A stretch of 64,000 nucleotides of DNA, taken from NCBI RefSeq assembly GCF_947507565.1, contig NC_089175.1, forward strand, positions 4,143,733 to 4,207,732, written 5' to 3'. The stretch is from Oscarella lobularis (lineage: Eukaryota; Porifera; Homoscleromorpha; Homosclerophorida; Oscarellidae). A program made the position numbers and the translations under genes. The notes beneath the pieces are model-generated. The model was not told where the DNA came from. It worked only from the letters and a program-made list of their open reading frames with translations, and ran no database searches. This document shows positions 31,470-46,400 of this stretch, in pieces (the first letter of the stretch is position 1; the number at the start of each line of letters is the position of its first letter).

Positions 31470-34400
31470 ATGGTGCATTGGGATATCCGTATTAGCTTCA
31501 TTGTTGCACTTCTATTTGGTAAGGACTACAGTGATGTCACAAGCCTGAGCACACGCCCACTTTCGCTGTCAATCCAGTCAGTCCAGATCTCACTTGGGTG
31601 TTGTGGCCCCACTGTACAAGATGTAGCGCCCAGTGTTTTCGATCAAAAAGCCCATGATTGAGATGAATACCCCGCTCTCTCTTTCATTCAGTTTCTTTTT
31701 GTACATACTACTCATTTAGCATACTCATTTTTTCCCCGGTTTGTTTTTCTGTATCTCTGAGGCTTGACTGTCAGAATAGTGCAGGCCTAAAATAGCTATC
31801 TATCTCGCGATCGAGATCTAGGTATCGATCTTCCGCTTTGTGGGGGAGGAGACCTCCCTCGCAAAGGGAAAACTCTGAGCACAAGTAGCGTCGCTCACAT
31901 GCAATGCCAGCTACTACAATGCCTACTTAGTGGCTGTCCTAAATCAATACTTTGACCATCTGTTTGCACACGTAGGCGTGGCTGGACATTATGCTAATGT
32001 CACTCTCGGCGCTCGCTTCGTCTTTTCGCGGCCTCACCAGTATTTGATCAAAAGGGAAAGGACAAGCAAAGACTTTTTGCGCTGCGAAGGAGGCTACAGC
32101 AACTCGTCAATGACAGGCGTTCGAGTCAGCATGACCTTTCAAGGTTCGACTTTCAGTTTCATTGCGCCCAATGCCGGTGGCTACTACATGTTCAATTGTA
32201 CGCCGCAAATGATGATGCCGCCTAATTTCACTGTAATTTATTACAGGGGAGAAGAGTTGGCTAGTCCCTTGTAAATTAACTGTAATTTATTACAGGGGAG
32301 AAGAGTTGGCTAGTCCCTTGTAATTTCACTGTAATTTATTACAGGGGAGAAGAGTTGGCTAGTCCCTTGTAATTTTTCTTTAATTTATTACATGGGAGAA
32401 GAATTGGCTAGTCCCTTGTAATGTCACTGTAGTTTATTACAGGGGAGAAGAGTTGGCTAGTCCCTTGTAATTTCACTGTAATTTATTACAGGGGAGAAGA
32501 ATTGGCTAGTCCCTTGTAATTTCACTGTAATTTATTACAGAGGAGAAGAATTGGCTAGTCCCTTGTACTGTCACTGTAATTTATTACAGGGGAGAAGAGT
32601 TGGCTAGTCCCTTGTAATTTTTCTGTAATTTATTACAGGGGAGAAGAATTGGCTAGTCCCTTGTAATGTCACTGTAGTTTATTACAGGGGAGAAGAGTTG
32701 GCTAGTCCCTTGTAATTTCACTGTAATTTATTACAGGGGAGAAGAATTGGCTAGTCCCTTGTAATTTCACTGTAATTTATTACAGAGGAGAAGAGTTGGC
32801 TAGTCCCTTGTAAATTCACTGTAACTTATTACAGGGGAGAAGAGTTGGCTAGTCCCTTGTAATTTTTCTGTAATTTATTACAGGGGAGAAGAATTGGCTA
32901 GTCCCTTGTAAATTCACTGTAATTTATTACAGGGGAGAAGAGTTGGCTAGTCCCTTGTAAATTCACTGTAACTTATTACAGGGGAGAAGAGTTGGCTAGT
33001 CCCTTGTAATTTTTCTGTAATTTATTACAGGGGAGAAGAATTGGCTAGTCCCTTCTAAATTCACTGTAATTTATTACAGGGGAGAAGAGTTGGCTAGTCC
33101 CTTGTAATTTCACTGTAATTTATTACAAGGGAGAATAGTTGGCTAGTCCTTTGTATTTTCACTGTAATTTATTACAGGGGAGAAGAGTTGGCTAGTCCCT
33201 TGTAATTTCACTGTAATTTATTACAGGGGAGAAGAATTGGCTAGTCCCTTGTAATTTCACTGTAATTTATTACAGGGGAGAAGAGTTGGCTAGTCCCTTG
33301 TAATTTTTCTGTAATTTATTACAGGGGAGAAGAATTGGCTAGTCCCTTGTAAATTCACTGTAATTTATTACAGGGGAGAAGAGTTGGCTAGTCCCTTGTA
33401 AATTCACTGTAACTTATTACAGGGGAGAAGAGTTGGCTAGTCCCTTGTAATTTTTCTGTAATTTATTACAGGGGAGAAGAATTGGCTAGTCCCTTCTAAA
33501 TTCACTGTAATTTATTACAGGGGAGAAGAGTTGGCTAGTCCCTTGTAATTTCACTGTAATTTATTACAAGGGAGAATAGTTGGCTAGTCCTTTGTATTTT
33601 CACTGTAATTTATTACAGGGGAGAAGAGTTGGCTAGTCCCTTGTAATTTCACTGTAATTTATTACACGGGAGAAGAATTGGCTAGTCCCTTGTAATTTCA
33701 CTGTAATTTATTACAGGGGAGAAGAGTTGGCTAGTCCCTTGTAATTTTTCTGTAATTTATTACAGGGGAGAAGAAATGGCTAGTCCCTTGTAATGTCACT
33801 GTAATTTATTACAGGGGAGAAGAGTTGGCTAGTCCCTTGTAATTTCACTGTAATTTATTACAGGGGAGAAGAGTTGGCTAGTCCCTTGTAATTTTTCTGT
33901 AATTTATTACATGGGAGAAGAATTGGCTAGTCCCTTGTAATGTCACTGTAGTTTATTACAGGGGAGAAGAGTTGGCTAGTCCCTTGTAATTTTTCTGTAA
34001 TTTATTACAGGGGAGAAGAATTGGCTAGTCCCTTGTAATGTCACTGTAGTTTATTACAGGGGAGAAGAGTTGGCTAGTCTCTTGTAATTTTTCTTTAATT
34101 TATTACAGGGAAAAAGAATTGGCTAGTCCCTTGTAATGTCACTGTAGTTTATTACAGGGGAGAAGAGTTGGCTAGTCCCTTGTCATTTCACTGTAATTTA
34201 TTACAGGGGAGAAGAATTGGCTAGTCCCTTGTAATTTCACTGTAATTTATTACAGGGGAGAAGAGTTGGCTAGTCCCTTTTAAGTTTTCTGTAATTTATT
34301 ACAGGGGAGAAGAATTGGCTAGTCTCTTGTAATGTCACTGTAATTTATTACAGGGGAGAAGAGTTGGCTAGTCCCTTGTAATTTTTCTGTAATTTATTAC

Positions 34401-37400
34401 AGGGGAAAAGAATTGGCTAGTCCCTTGTAAATTCACTGTAATTTATTACAGGGGAGAAGAGTTGGCTAGTCCTTTGTAATGTCACTGTAATTTATTACAA
34501 TGGAGTAGAGTTGGCTAGTTCCTTGTAATTTCACTGTAATTTATTACAATGAAGTAGAGTTGGCTAGTTCCTTGTAATTTCACTGTAAATTATTACAGGG
34601 GAGAAGAGTTGGCTAGTCCCTTCTAAATTCACTGTAATTTATTACAGGGGAGAAGAGTTGGCTAGTCCCTTGTAATTTTTCTGTAATTTATTACAGGGGA
34701 GAAGAGTTGGCTAGTCCCTCTTAATTTTTCTGTAATTTATTACAGGGGAGAAGAATTGGCTAGTCCCTTGTAATGTCACTGTAATTTATTACAGGGGAGA
34801 AGAATTGGCTAGTCCCTTGTAATGTCACTGTAATTTATTACAGGGGAGAAGAGTTGGCTATTCCCTTGTAATTTCACTGTAATTTATTACAGGGGAGAAG
34901 AGTTGGCTAGTCCCTTGTAATTTTTCTGTAATTTATTACAAAGGAGAAGAGTTGGCTAGTCCCTTGTAAATTCACTGTAATTTATTACAGGGGAGAAGAT
35001 TTGGCTAGTCCCTTGTAATTTCACTGTAATTTATTACAGGGGAGAAGAGTTGGCTAGTCCCTTGTAATTTTTCTGTAATTTATTACAGGGGAAAAGAATT
35101 GGCTAGTCCCTTGTAAATTCACTGTAATTTATTACAGGGGAGAAGAGTTGGCTAGTCCCTTGTAATTTCACTGTAATTTATTACAGGGGAGAAGAATTGG
35201 CTAGTCGCTTGTAATGTCACTGTAATTTATTACAATGGAGTAGAGTTTGCTAGTTCCTTGTAATTTCACTGTAATTTATTACAATGGAGTAGAGTTGGCT
35301 AGTTCCTTGTAATTTCACTGTAATTTATTACAATGGAGTAGAGTTGGCTAGTTCCTTGTAATTTCACTGTAATTTATTACAGGGGAGAAGAGTTGGCTAG
35401 TCCCTTGTAAATTCACTGTAATTTATTACAGGGGAGAAGAGTTGGCTAGTCCCTTGTAATTTTTCTGTAATTTATTACAGGGGAGAAGAGTTGGCTAGTT
35501 CCTTGTAATTTCACTGTAATTTATTACAGGGGAGAAGAGTTGGCTAGTCCCTTGTAATTTCACTGTAATTTATTACAAGGGAGACTAGTTGGCTAGTCCT
35601 TTGTATTTTCACTGTAATTTATTACAATGGAGTAGAGTAGGCTAGTCTCTTGTAATTTCACTGTAATTTATTACAGGGGAGAAGAGTTTGCTGGTCCCTT
35701 GTAATTTTTCTGTAATTTATTACAGGGGAGAAGAATTGGCTAGTCCCTTGTAATTTCACTGTAATTTATTACAGGGGAGAAGAATTGGCTAGTCCCTTGT
35801 AATTTCACTGAAATTTATTACAGGGAGAAGAGTTGGCTAGTCCTTTGTAATTTTTCTGTAATTTATTACAGGGGAGAAGAATTGGCTAGTCCCTTGTAAT
35901 TTCACTGTAATTTATTACGGGGGAGAAGAATTGGCTAGTCCCTTGTAATTTTTCTGTAATTTATTACAGGGAAAAAGAATTGGTTAGTCCCTTGTAATGT
36001 CACTGTAGTTTATTACAGGGGAGAAGAGTTGGCTAGTCTCTTGTAATTTCACTGTAATTTATTACAGGGGAGAAGAATTGGCTAGTCCCTTGTAATTTCA
36101 CTGTAATTTATTACAGGGGAGAAGAGTTGGCTAGTTTCTTTTAATTTTTCTGTAATTTATTACAAGGGAGAAGAATTGGCTAGTCCCTTGTAATGTCACT
36201 GTAATTTATTACAGGGGAGAATAGTTGGCTAGTCCCTTGTAATTTCACTGTAATTTATTACAGGGGAGAAGAATTGGCTAGTCCCTTGTAATTTCACTGT
36301 AATTTATTACAGGGGAGAAGAGTTGGCTAGTCCCTTTTAATTTTTCTGTAATTTATTACAGGGGAGAAGAATTGGCTAGTCTCTTGTAATGTCACTGTAA
36401 TTTATTACAGGGGAGTAGAGTTGGCTAGTCCCTTGCAATTTTTCTGTAATTTATTACAGGGGAAAAGAATTGGCTAGTCCCTTGTAAATTCACTGTAATT
36501 TATTACAGGGGAGAAGAGTTGACTAGTCCCTTGTAATTTCACTGTAATTTATTACAGGGGTGAAGAATTGGCTAGTCGCTTGTAATGTCACTGTAATTTA
36601 TTACAATGGAGTAGAGTTTGCTAGTTCCTTGTAATTTCACTGTAATTTATTACAATGGAGTAGAGTTGGCTAGTTCCTTGTAATTTCACTGTAATTTATT
36701 AGAATGGAGTAGAGTTGGCTAGTTCCTTGTAATTTCACTGTAATTTATTACGGGGGAGAAGAGTTGGCTAGTCCCTTGTAAATTCACTGTAATTTATTAC
36801 AGGGGAGAAGAGTTGGCTAGTCCCTTGTAATTTTTCTGTAATTTATTACAGGGGAGAAGAGTTGGCTAGTTCCTTGTAATTTCACTGTAATTTATTACAG
36901 GGGAGAAGAGTTGGCTAGTCCCTTGTAATTTCACTGTAATTTATTACAAGGGAGACTAGTTGGCTAGTTCTTTGTATTTTCACTGTAATTTATTACAATG
37001 GAGTAGAGTAGGCTAGTCTCTGGTAATTTCAACTGTAATTTATTACAGGGGAGAAGAGTTTGCTGGTCCCTTGTAATTTTTCTGTAATTTATTACAGGGG
37101 AGAAGAATTGGCTAGTCCCTTGTAATTTCACTGTAATTTATTACAGGGGAGAAGAATTGGCTAGTCCCTTGTAATTTCACTGAAATTTATTACAGGGAGG
37201 AGAGTTGGCTAGTCCTTTGTAATTTTTCTGTAATTTATTACAGGGGAGAAGAATTGGCTAGTCCCTTGTAATTTCACTGAAATTTATTACAGGGAGAAGA
37301 GTTGGCTAGTCCTTTGTAATTTTTCTGTAATTTATTACAGGGGAGAAGAGTTGGCTAGTTCCTTGTAATTTCACTGTAATTTATTACGGGGGAGAAGAAT

Positions 37401-40400
37401 TGGCTAGTCCCTTGTAATTTTTCTGTAATTTATTACAGGGAAAAAGAATTGGCTAGTCCCTTGTAATGTCACTGTAGTTTATTACAGGGGAGAAGAGTTG
37501 GCTAGTCCCTTGTAATTTCACTGTAATTTATTACAGGGGAGAAGAATTGGCTAGTCCCTTGTAATTTCACTGTAATTTATTACAGGGGAGAAGAGTTGGC
37601 TAGTCCCTTTTAATTTTTCTGTAATTTATTACAAGGGAGAAGAATTGGCTAGTCCCTTGTAATGTCACTGTAATTTATTACAGGGGAGAATAGTTGGCTA
37701 GTCCCTTGTAATTTTTCTGTAATTTATTACATAGGAAAGGAATTGGCTAGTCTCTTATAAATTCACTGTAATTTATTACAGGGGAGAAGAGTAGGCTAGT
37801 CCTTTGTAATTTCACTGTAGTTTATTACAGGGGAGAAGAATTGGCTAGTCCCTTGTAATGTCACTGTAATTTATTACAATGGAGTAGAGTTGGCTAGTTC
37901 CTTGTAATTTCACTGTAATTTATTACAGGGGAGAAGAGTTGGCTAGTCCTTTTTAATTTTTCTGTAATTTATTACAGGGGAGAAGAATTGCCTAGTCCCT
38001 TGTAATGTCACTGTAATTTATTACAGATGAGAAGAGTTGGCTAGTCCCTTGTAATTTTTCTGTAATTTATTACAGGGGAGAAGAGTTGGCTAGTCCCTCT
38101 TAATTTTTCTGTAATTTATTACAGGGGAGAAGAATTGGCTAGTCCCTTGTAATGTCACTGTAATTTATTACAATGGAGTAGAGTTGCCTAGTCCCTTGTA
38201 ATTTCAGTGTAATTTATTACAGGGGAGAAGAGTTGGCTAGTCCCTTTTAATTTTTCTGTAATTTATTACAAGGGAGAAGAATTGGCTAGTCCCTTGTAAT
38301 TTCACTGTAATTTATTACAGGGGAGAATAGTTGGCTAGTCCCTTGTAATTTTTCCGTAATTTATTACAGGGGAGAATAGTTGGCTAGTCCCTTGTAATTT
38401 TTCTGTAATTTATTACATAGGAAAGGAATTGGCTAGTATCTTGTAAATTCACTGTAATTTATTACAAGGGAGAAGAGTAGGCTAGTCCCTTGTAATGTCA
38501 CTGTAATTTATTGCAATGGAGTAGAGTCCCTTGTAATTTCACTGTAATTTATTACAGGGGAGAAGAATTGGCTAGTCCCTTGTAATTTCACTGTAATTTA
38601 TTACAGGGGAGAAGAGTTGGCTAGTCCCTTTTAATTTTTCTGTAATTTATTACAGGGGAGAAGAATTGGCTAGTCCCTTGTAATGTCACTGTAATTTATT
38701 ACAGGGGAGAAGAGTTGTCTAGTCCCTTGTAATTTTTCTGTAATTTATTACATAGGAAAAGACTTGGCTAGTCTCTTGTAAATTCACTGTAATTTATTAC
38801 AGGGGAGAAGAGTTGGCTAGTCCCTTGTAATTTTTCTGTAATTTATTACAGGGGAGAAGAGTTGGCTAGTTCCTTGTAATTTCACTGTAATTTATTACAG
38901 GGGAGAAGAGTTGGCTAGTCCCTTGTAATTTCACTGTAATTTATTACAAGGGAGACTAGTTGGCTAGTTCTTTGTATTTTCACTGTAATTTATTACAATG
39001 GAGTAGAGTAGGCTAGTCTCTGGTAATTTCAACTGTAATTTATTACAGGGGAGAAGAGTTTGCTGGTCCCTTGTAATTTTTCTGTAATTTATTACATAGG
39101 AAAGGAATTGGCTAGTCTCATGTAAATTCACTGTAATTTATTACAGGGGAGAAGAGTAGGCTAGTCCTTTGTAATTTCACTGTAGTTTATTACAGGGGAG
39201 AAGAATTGGCTAGTCCCTTGTAATGTCACTGTAATTTATTACAATGGAGTAGAGTTGGCTAGTTCCTTGTAATTTCACTGTAATTTATTACAGGGGAGAA
39301 GAGTTGGCTAGTCCTTTTTAATTTTTTTGTAATTTATTACAAGGGAGAAGAATTGGCTAGTCCCTTGTAATGTCACTGTAATTTATTACAGGGGAGAAGA
39401 GTTGGCTAGTCCCTTGTAATTTTTCTGTAATTTATTACAGGGGAGAAGAGTTGGCTAGTCCCTCTTAATTTTTCTGTAATTTATTACAGGGGAGAAGAAT
39501 TGGCTAGTCCCTTGTAATGTCACTGTAATTTATTACAATGGAGTAGAGTTGGCTAGTCTCTTGTAATTTCACTGTAATTTATTACAGGGGAGAAGAGTTG
39601 GCTGGTCCCTTTTAATTTTTCTGTAATTTATTACAAGGGAGAAGAATTGGCTAGTCCCTTGTAATTTCACTGTAATTTATTACAGGGGAGAATAGTTGGC
39701 TAGTCCCTTGTAATTTTTCCGTAATTTATTACAAGGGAGAATAGTTGACTAGTCCTTTGTATTTTCACTGTAATTTATTACAGGGGAGAGGAGTTGACTA
39801 GTCCCTTGTAATTTCACTGTAATTTATTACAGGGGAGAAGAATTGGCTAGTCCCTTGTAATTTTTCTGTAATTTATTACAGGGAAGAAGAATTGGCTAGT
39901 CCCTTGTAATTTCACTGTAATTTATTACAGGGGAGAAGAGTTGGCTAGTCCCTTGTAATTTTTCTGTAATTTATTACAGGGGAGAAGAATTGGCTTGTCC
40001 CTTGTAATGTCACTGTAGTTTATTACAGGAGAGAAGAGTTGGCTAGTCTTTTGTAATTTCACTGTAATTTATTACAGGGGAGAAGAGTTGGCTAGTCCCT
40101 TGTAATTTTTCTGTAATTTATTACAGGGGAAAAGAATTGGCTAGTCCCTTGTAAATTCACTGTAATTTATTACAGGGGAGAAGAGTTGGCTAGTCCCTTG
40201 TAATTTCACTGTAATTTATTACAGGGGAGAAGAATTGGCTAGTCGCTTGTAATGTCACTGTAATTTATTACAATGGAGTAGAGTTTGCTAGTTCCTTGTA
40301 ATTTCACTGTAATTTATTACAATGGAGTAGAGTTGGCTAGTTCCTTGTAATTTCACTGTAATTTATTACAATGGAGTAGAGTTGGCTAGTTCCTTGTAAT

Positions 40401-43400
40401 TTCACTGTAATTTATTACAGGGGAGAAGAGTTGGCTAGTCCCTTGTAATTTTTCTGTAATTTATTACAGGGGAGAAGAGTTGGCTAGTTCCTTGTAATTT
40501 CACTGTAATTTATTACAGGGGAGAAGAGTTGGCTAGTCCCTTGTAATTTCACTGTAATTTATTACAAGGGAGACTAGTTGGCTAGTCCTTTGTATTTTCA
40601 CTGTAATTTATTACAATGGAGTAGAGTAGGCTAGTCTCTTGTAATTTCACTGTAATTTATTACAGGGGAGAAGAGTTTGCTGGTCCCTTGTAATTTTTCT
40701 GTAATTTATTACAGGGGAGAAGAATTGCCTCGTCCCTTGTAATTTCACTGTAATTTATTACAGGGGAGAAGAATTGGCTAGTCCCTTGTAATTTCACTGT
40801 AATTTATTACAGGGGAGAAGAGTTGGCTAGTCCCTTGTAATTTTTCTGTAATTTATTACAAGGGAGAAGAGTTGGCTAGTCCCTTGTAATTTTTCTGCAA
40901 TTTATTACAGTGGAGAAGAATTGGCTAGTCCCTTGTAATTTCACTGTAATTTATTACAGGGGAGAAGATTTGGCTAGTCCCTTGTAGTTTCACTGTAACT
41001 TATTACAGGGGAGAAGATTTGGCTAGTCCCTTGTAATTTTTCTGTAATTTATTACAGGGGAGAAGAATTGGCTAGTCCCTTGTAAATTCACTGTAATTTA
41101 TTACAGGGGAGAAGAGTTGGCTAGTCCCTTGTAATTTCACTGTAATTTATTACAGGGGAGAAGAATTGGCTAGTCCCTTGTAATTTCACTGTAATTTATT
41201 ACAGGGGAGAAGAGTTGGCTAGTCCCTTTTAATTTTTCTGTAATTTATTACAGGGGAGAAGAATTGGCTAGTCCCTTGTAATGTCACTGTAATTTATTAC
41301 AGGGGAGAAGAGTTGGCTAGTCCCTTGTAAATTCACTGTAATTTATTACAGGGGAGAAGAGTTGGCTAGTCCCTTGTAATTTCACTGTAATTTATTACAG
41401 GGGAGAAGAGTTGGCTAGTCCCTTGTAATTTTTCTGTAATTTATTACAGGGGAGAAGAGTTGGCTAGTTCCTTGTAATTTCACTGTAATTTATTACAGGG
41501 GAGAAGAGTTGGCTAGTCCTTTGTAATTTCACTGTAGTTTATTACAGGGGAGAAGAATTGGCTAGTCCCTTGTAATGTCACTGTAATTTATTACAATGGA
41601 GTAGAGTTTGCTAGTTCCTTGTAATTTCACTGTAATTTATTACAATGGAGTAGAGTTGGCTAGTTCCTTGTAATTTCACTGTAATTTATTACAGGGGAGA
41701 AGATTTGGCTAGTCCCTTGTAATTTCACTGTAATTTATTACAGGGGAGAAGAATTGGCTAGTCCCTTGTAAATTCACTGTAATTTATTACAGGGGAGAAG
41801 AGTTGGCTAGTCCCTTGTAATTTTTCTGTAATTTATTACAGGGGAGAAGATTTGGCTAGTCCCTTGTAATTTCACTGTAATTTATTACAGGGGAGAAGAA
41901 TTGGCTAGTCTCTTGTAAATTCACTGTAATTTATTACAGGGGAGAAGAGTTGGCTAGTCCCTTGTAATTTTTCTGTAATTTATTACAGGGGAGAAGAATT
42001 GGCTAGTCCCTTGTAATGTCACTGTAATTTATTACAGGGGAGAAGAGTTGGCTAGTCCCTTGTAATTTCACTGTAATTTATTACAGGGGAGAAGATTTGG
42101 CTAGTCCCTTGTAATTTTTCTGTAATTTATTACAGGGGAGAAGAGTTGGCTAGTCCCTTGTAAATTCACTGTAATTTATTACAGTGGAGAAGATTTGGCT
42201 AGTCCCTTGTAATTTCACTGTAATTTATTACAGGGGAGAAGAGTTGGCTAGTCCCTTGTAATTTTTCTGTAATTTATTACAGAGGAGAAGAGTTGGCTAG
42301 TCCCTTGTAATTTTTCTGCAATTTATTACAGGGGAGAAGAATTGGCTAGTCCCTTGTAATTTCACTGTAATTTATTACAGGGGAGAAGATTTGGCTAGTC
42401 CCTTGTAATTTCACTGTAACTTATTACAGGGGAGAAGATTTGGCTAGTCCCTTGTAATTTTTCTGTAATTTATTACAGGGGAGAAGAATTGGCTAGTCCC
42501 TTGTAAATTCACTGTAATTTATTACAGGGGAGAAGAGTTGGCTAGTCCCTTGTAAATTAACTGTAATTTATTACAGGGAGAAGAGTTGGCTAGTCCCTTG
42601 TAATTTCACTGTAATTTATTACAGGGGAGAAGAATTGGCTAGTCCCTTGTAATTTCACTGTAATTTATTACAATGGAGTAGAGTTGGCTAGTTCCTTGTA
42701 ATTTCACTGTAATTTATTACAATGGAGTAGAGTTGGCTAGTTCCTTGTAATTTCACTGTAATTTATTACAATGGAGTAGAGTTGGCTAGTTCCTTGTAAT
42801 TTCACTGTAATTTATTACAGGGGAGAAGAGTTGGCTAGTCCCTTGTAAATTCACTGTAATTTATTACAGGGGAGAAGAGTTGGCTAGTCCCTTGTATTTT
42901 TTCTGTAATTTATTACAGGGGAGAAGAGTTGGCTAGTCCCTTGTTATTTCACTGTAATTTATTACAAGGGAGACTAGTTGGCTAGTCCTTTGTATTTTCA
43001 CTGTAGTTTATTACAATGGAGTAGAGTTGGCTAGTCTCTTGTAATTTCAACTGTAATTTGTTACAGGGGAGAGGTGTTGGCTGGTCCCTTGTAATTTTTC
43101 TGTAATTTATTACAGGGGAGAAGAATTGGCTAGTCCCTTGTAAATTCACTGTAATTTATTACAGGGGAGAAGATTTGGCTAGTCCCTTGTAATTTTTCTG
43201 TAATTTATTACGGGGGAGAAGAATTGGCTAGTCCCTTGTAAATTCACTTTAATTTATTACAGGGGAGAAGAGTTGGCTAGTCCCTTGTAATTTCACTGTA
43301 ATTTATTACAGGGGAGAAGAATTGGCTAGTCCCTTGTAATTTCACTGTAATTTATTACAGGGGAGAAGAGTTGGCTAGTCCCTTTTAATTTTTCTGTAAT

Positions 43401-46400
43401 TTATTACAGGGGAGAAGAATTGGCTAGTCCCTTGTAATGTCACTGTAATTTATTACAGGGGAGAAGAGTTGGCTAGTCCCTTGTAAATTCACTGTAATTT
43501 ATTACAGGGGAGAAGAGTTGGCTAGTCCCTTGTAATTTCACTGTAATTTATTACAGGGGAGAAGAGTTGGCTAGTCCCTTGTAATTTTTCTGTAATTTAT
43601 TACAGGGGAGAAGAGTTGGCTAGTTCCTTGTAATTTCACTGTAATTTATTACAGGGGAGAAGAGTTGGCTAGTCCTTTGTAATTTCACTGTAGTTTATTA
43701 CAGGGGAGAAGAATTGGCTAGTCCCTTGTAATGTCACTGTAATTTATTACAATGGAGTAGAGTTTGCTAGTTCCTTGTAATTTCACTGTAATTTATTACA
43801 ATGGAGTAGAGTTGGCTAGTTCCTTGTAATTTCACTGTAATTTATTACAGGGGAGAAGATTTGGCTAGTCCCTTGTAATTTCACTGTAATTTATTACAGG
43901 GGAGAAGAATTGGCTAGTCCCTTGTAAATTCACTGTAATTTATTACAGGGGAGAAGAGTTGGCTAGTCCCTTGTAATTTTTCTGTAATTTATTACAGGGG
44001 AGAAGATTTGGCTAGTCCCTTGTAATTTCACTGTAATTTATTACAGGGGAGAAGAATTGGCTAGTCTCTTGTAAATTCACTGTAATTTATTACAGGGGAG
44101 AAGAGTTGGCTAGTCCCTTGTAATTTTTCTGTAATTTATTACAGGGGAGAAGAATTGGCTAGTCCCTTGTAATGTCACTGTAATTTATTACAGGGGAGAA
44201 GAGTTGGCTAGTCCCTTGTAATTTCACTGTAATTTATTACAGGGGAGAAGATTTGGCTAGTCCCTTGTAATTTTTCTGTAATTTATTACAGGGGAGAAGA
44301 GTTGGCTAGTCCCTTGTAAATTCACTGTAATTTATTACAGGGGAGAAGATTTGGCTAGTCCCTTGTAATTTCACTGTAATTTATTACAGGGGAGAAGAGT
44401 TGGCTAGTCCCTTGTAATTTTTCTGTAATTTATTACAGAGGAGAAGAGTTGGCTAGTCCCTTGTAATTTTTCTGCAATTTATTACAGGGGAGAAGAATTG
44501 GCTAGTCCCTTGTAATTTCACTGTAATTTATTACAGGGGAGAAGATTTGGCTAGTCCCTTGTAATTTCACTGTAACTTATTACAGGGGAGAAGATTTGGC
44601 TAGTCCCTTGTAATTTTTCTGTAATTTATTACAGGGGAGAAGAATTGGCTAGTCCCTTGTAAATTCACTGTAATTTATTACAGGGGAGAAGAGTTGGCTA
44701 GTCCCTTGTAAATTAACTGTAATTTATTACAGGGAGAAGAGTTGGCTAGTCCCTTGTAATTTCACTGTAATTTATTACAGGGGAGAAGAATTGGCTAGTC
44801 CCTTGTAATTTCACTGTAATTTATTACAATGGAGTAGAGTTGGCTAGTTCCTTGTAATTTCACTGTAATTTATTACAATGGAGTAGAGTTGGCTAGTTCC
44901 TTGTAATTTCACTGTAATTTATTACAATGGAGTAGAGTTGGCTAGTTCCTTGTAATTTCACTGTAATTTATTACAGGGGAGAAGAGTTGGCTAGTCCCTT
45001 GTAAATTCACTGTAATTTATTACAGGGGAGAAGAGTTGGCTAGTCCCTTGTATTTTTTCTGTAATTTATTACAGGGGAGAAGAGTTGGCTAGTCCCTTGT
45101 TATTTCACTGTAATTTATTACAAGGGAGACTAGTTGGCTAGTCCTTTGTATTTTCACTGTAGTTTATTACAATGGAGTAGAGTTGGCTAGTCTCTTGTAA
45201 TTTCAACTGTAATTTATTACAGGGGAGAGGTGTTGGCTGGTCCCTTGTAATTTTTCTGTAATTTATTACAGGGGAGAAGAATTGGCTAGTCCCTTGTAAA
45301 TTCACTGTAATTTATTACAGGGGAGAAGAGTTGGCTAGTCCCTTGTAATTTCACTGTAATTTATTATAAGGGAGACTAGTTGGCTAGTCCTTTGTATTTT
45401 CACTGTAATTTATTACAATGGAGTAGAGTTGGCTAAATGAAGACGATACTGCACCCTCTATCATACATCCGGCTGAACTCGCCATCGGTCTCGAGCCAGG
45501 CAAGCAGGCGAAGCAAGGGAGCGACGAATCATTACCGGATTTAGAGGTACAGTTCAAACGTTTTAATTAATTAATTAATTAAAGCACCTTTGGCCCCGAG
45601 CATAGATTTTCTCTGTCCCTCCCCACTCCCCCCACAATAGCCGATTCTATACGTCGTAGGTAGAGAACGATTGGTCTACGAGAGTACTCTCCTAACCTTA
45701 CCCGATATAAAGGGTGTCTCGCGTCTCTCCGATTTTTCTACCAACCCCCTCGTTCGTGTTTCTGCAGTGAAACGACGAGCAAAGAGATCTGCTCAGTGAA
45801 AGCGGCGGCCATATTGCCGTGCGTTTGAGAGCGATTCTCTTTCAGATCGCGAATGCGAGCATATACTGTAGTCAAAGGCTCGCCGAAAGTCAGAGAAACG
45901 CTAAAGATTGCTCGCCAACGTTCGCTCAGTTTGTTCGAGAGCCGGCAGACATCTTGCTTGACTTTTGCTGACCAAGCACAACGTCACTGCACGTTTACGT
46001 TCGCTTTTCGCGTCCATATAGCAACCGACCGATTCTAGAACGAAATAGAATTCTCTCCGTAACCGATTTCGTGCTTTTGCTTGTAGTTAGGAGTCTTAGG
46101 ACGAGTTTCGTAGCGTAGTGCGTATCCTCTTACATCAGGCAATGATGTCATACAATGATGTCATTTTCTGTTAGCTCCTCCTTCGTTCACCGTTTTCTCG
46201 CGTATAGAAACCGAATCGCGGCGTCATTTTGCTCGAAGCGGTAGCAGAAATAAATTTTCAGTCGATTCGCATCGGTTTCCGAGTCGAAACGACGAGCGTT
46301 TTCGTGCTGTCAAGTTGCGGTACAAACGAGGCTCCGCCCTCTCGAGTATAAATAGCCAGCTCGTACATCAACAATCAGAGTTCTCAGAGCTAGGATAGAA

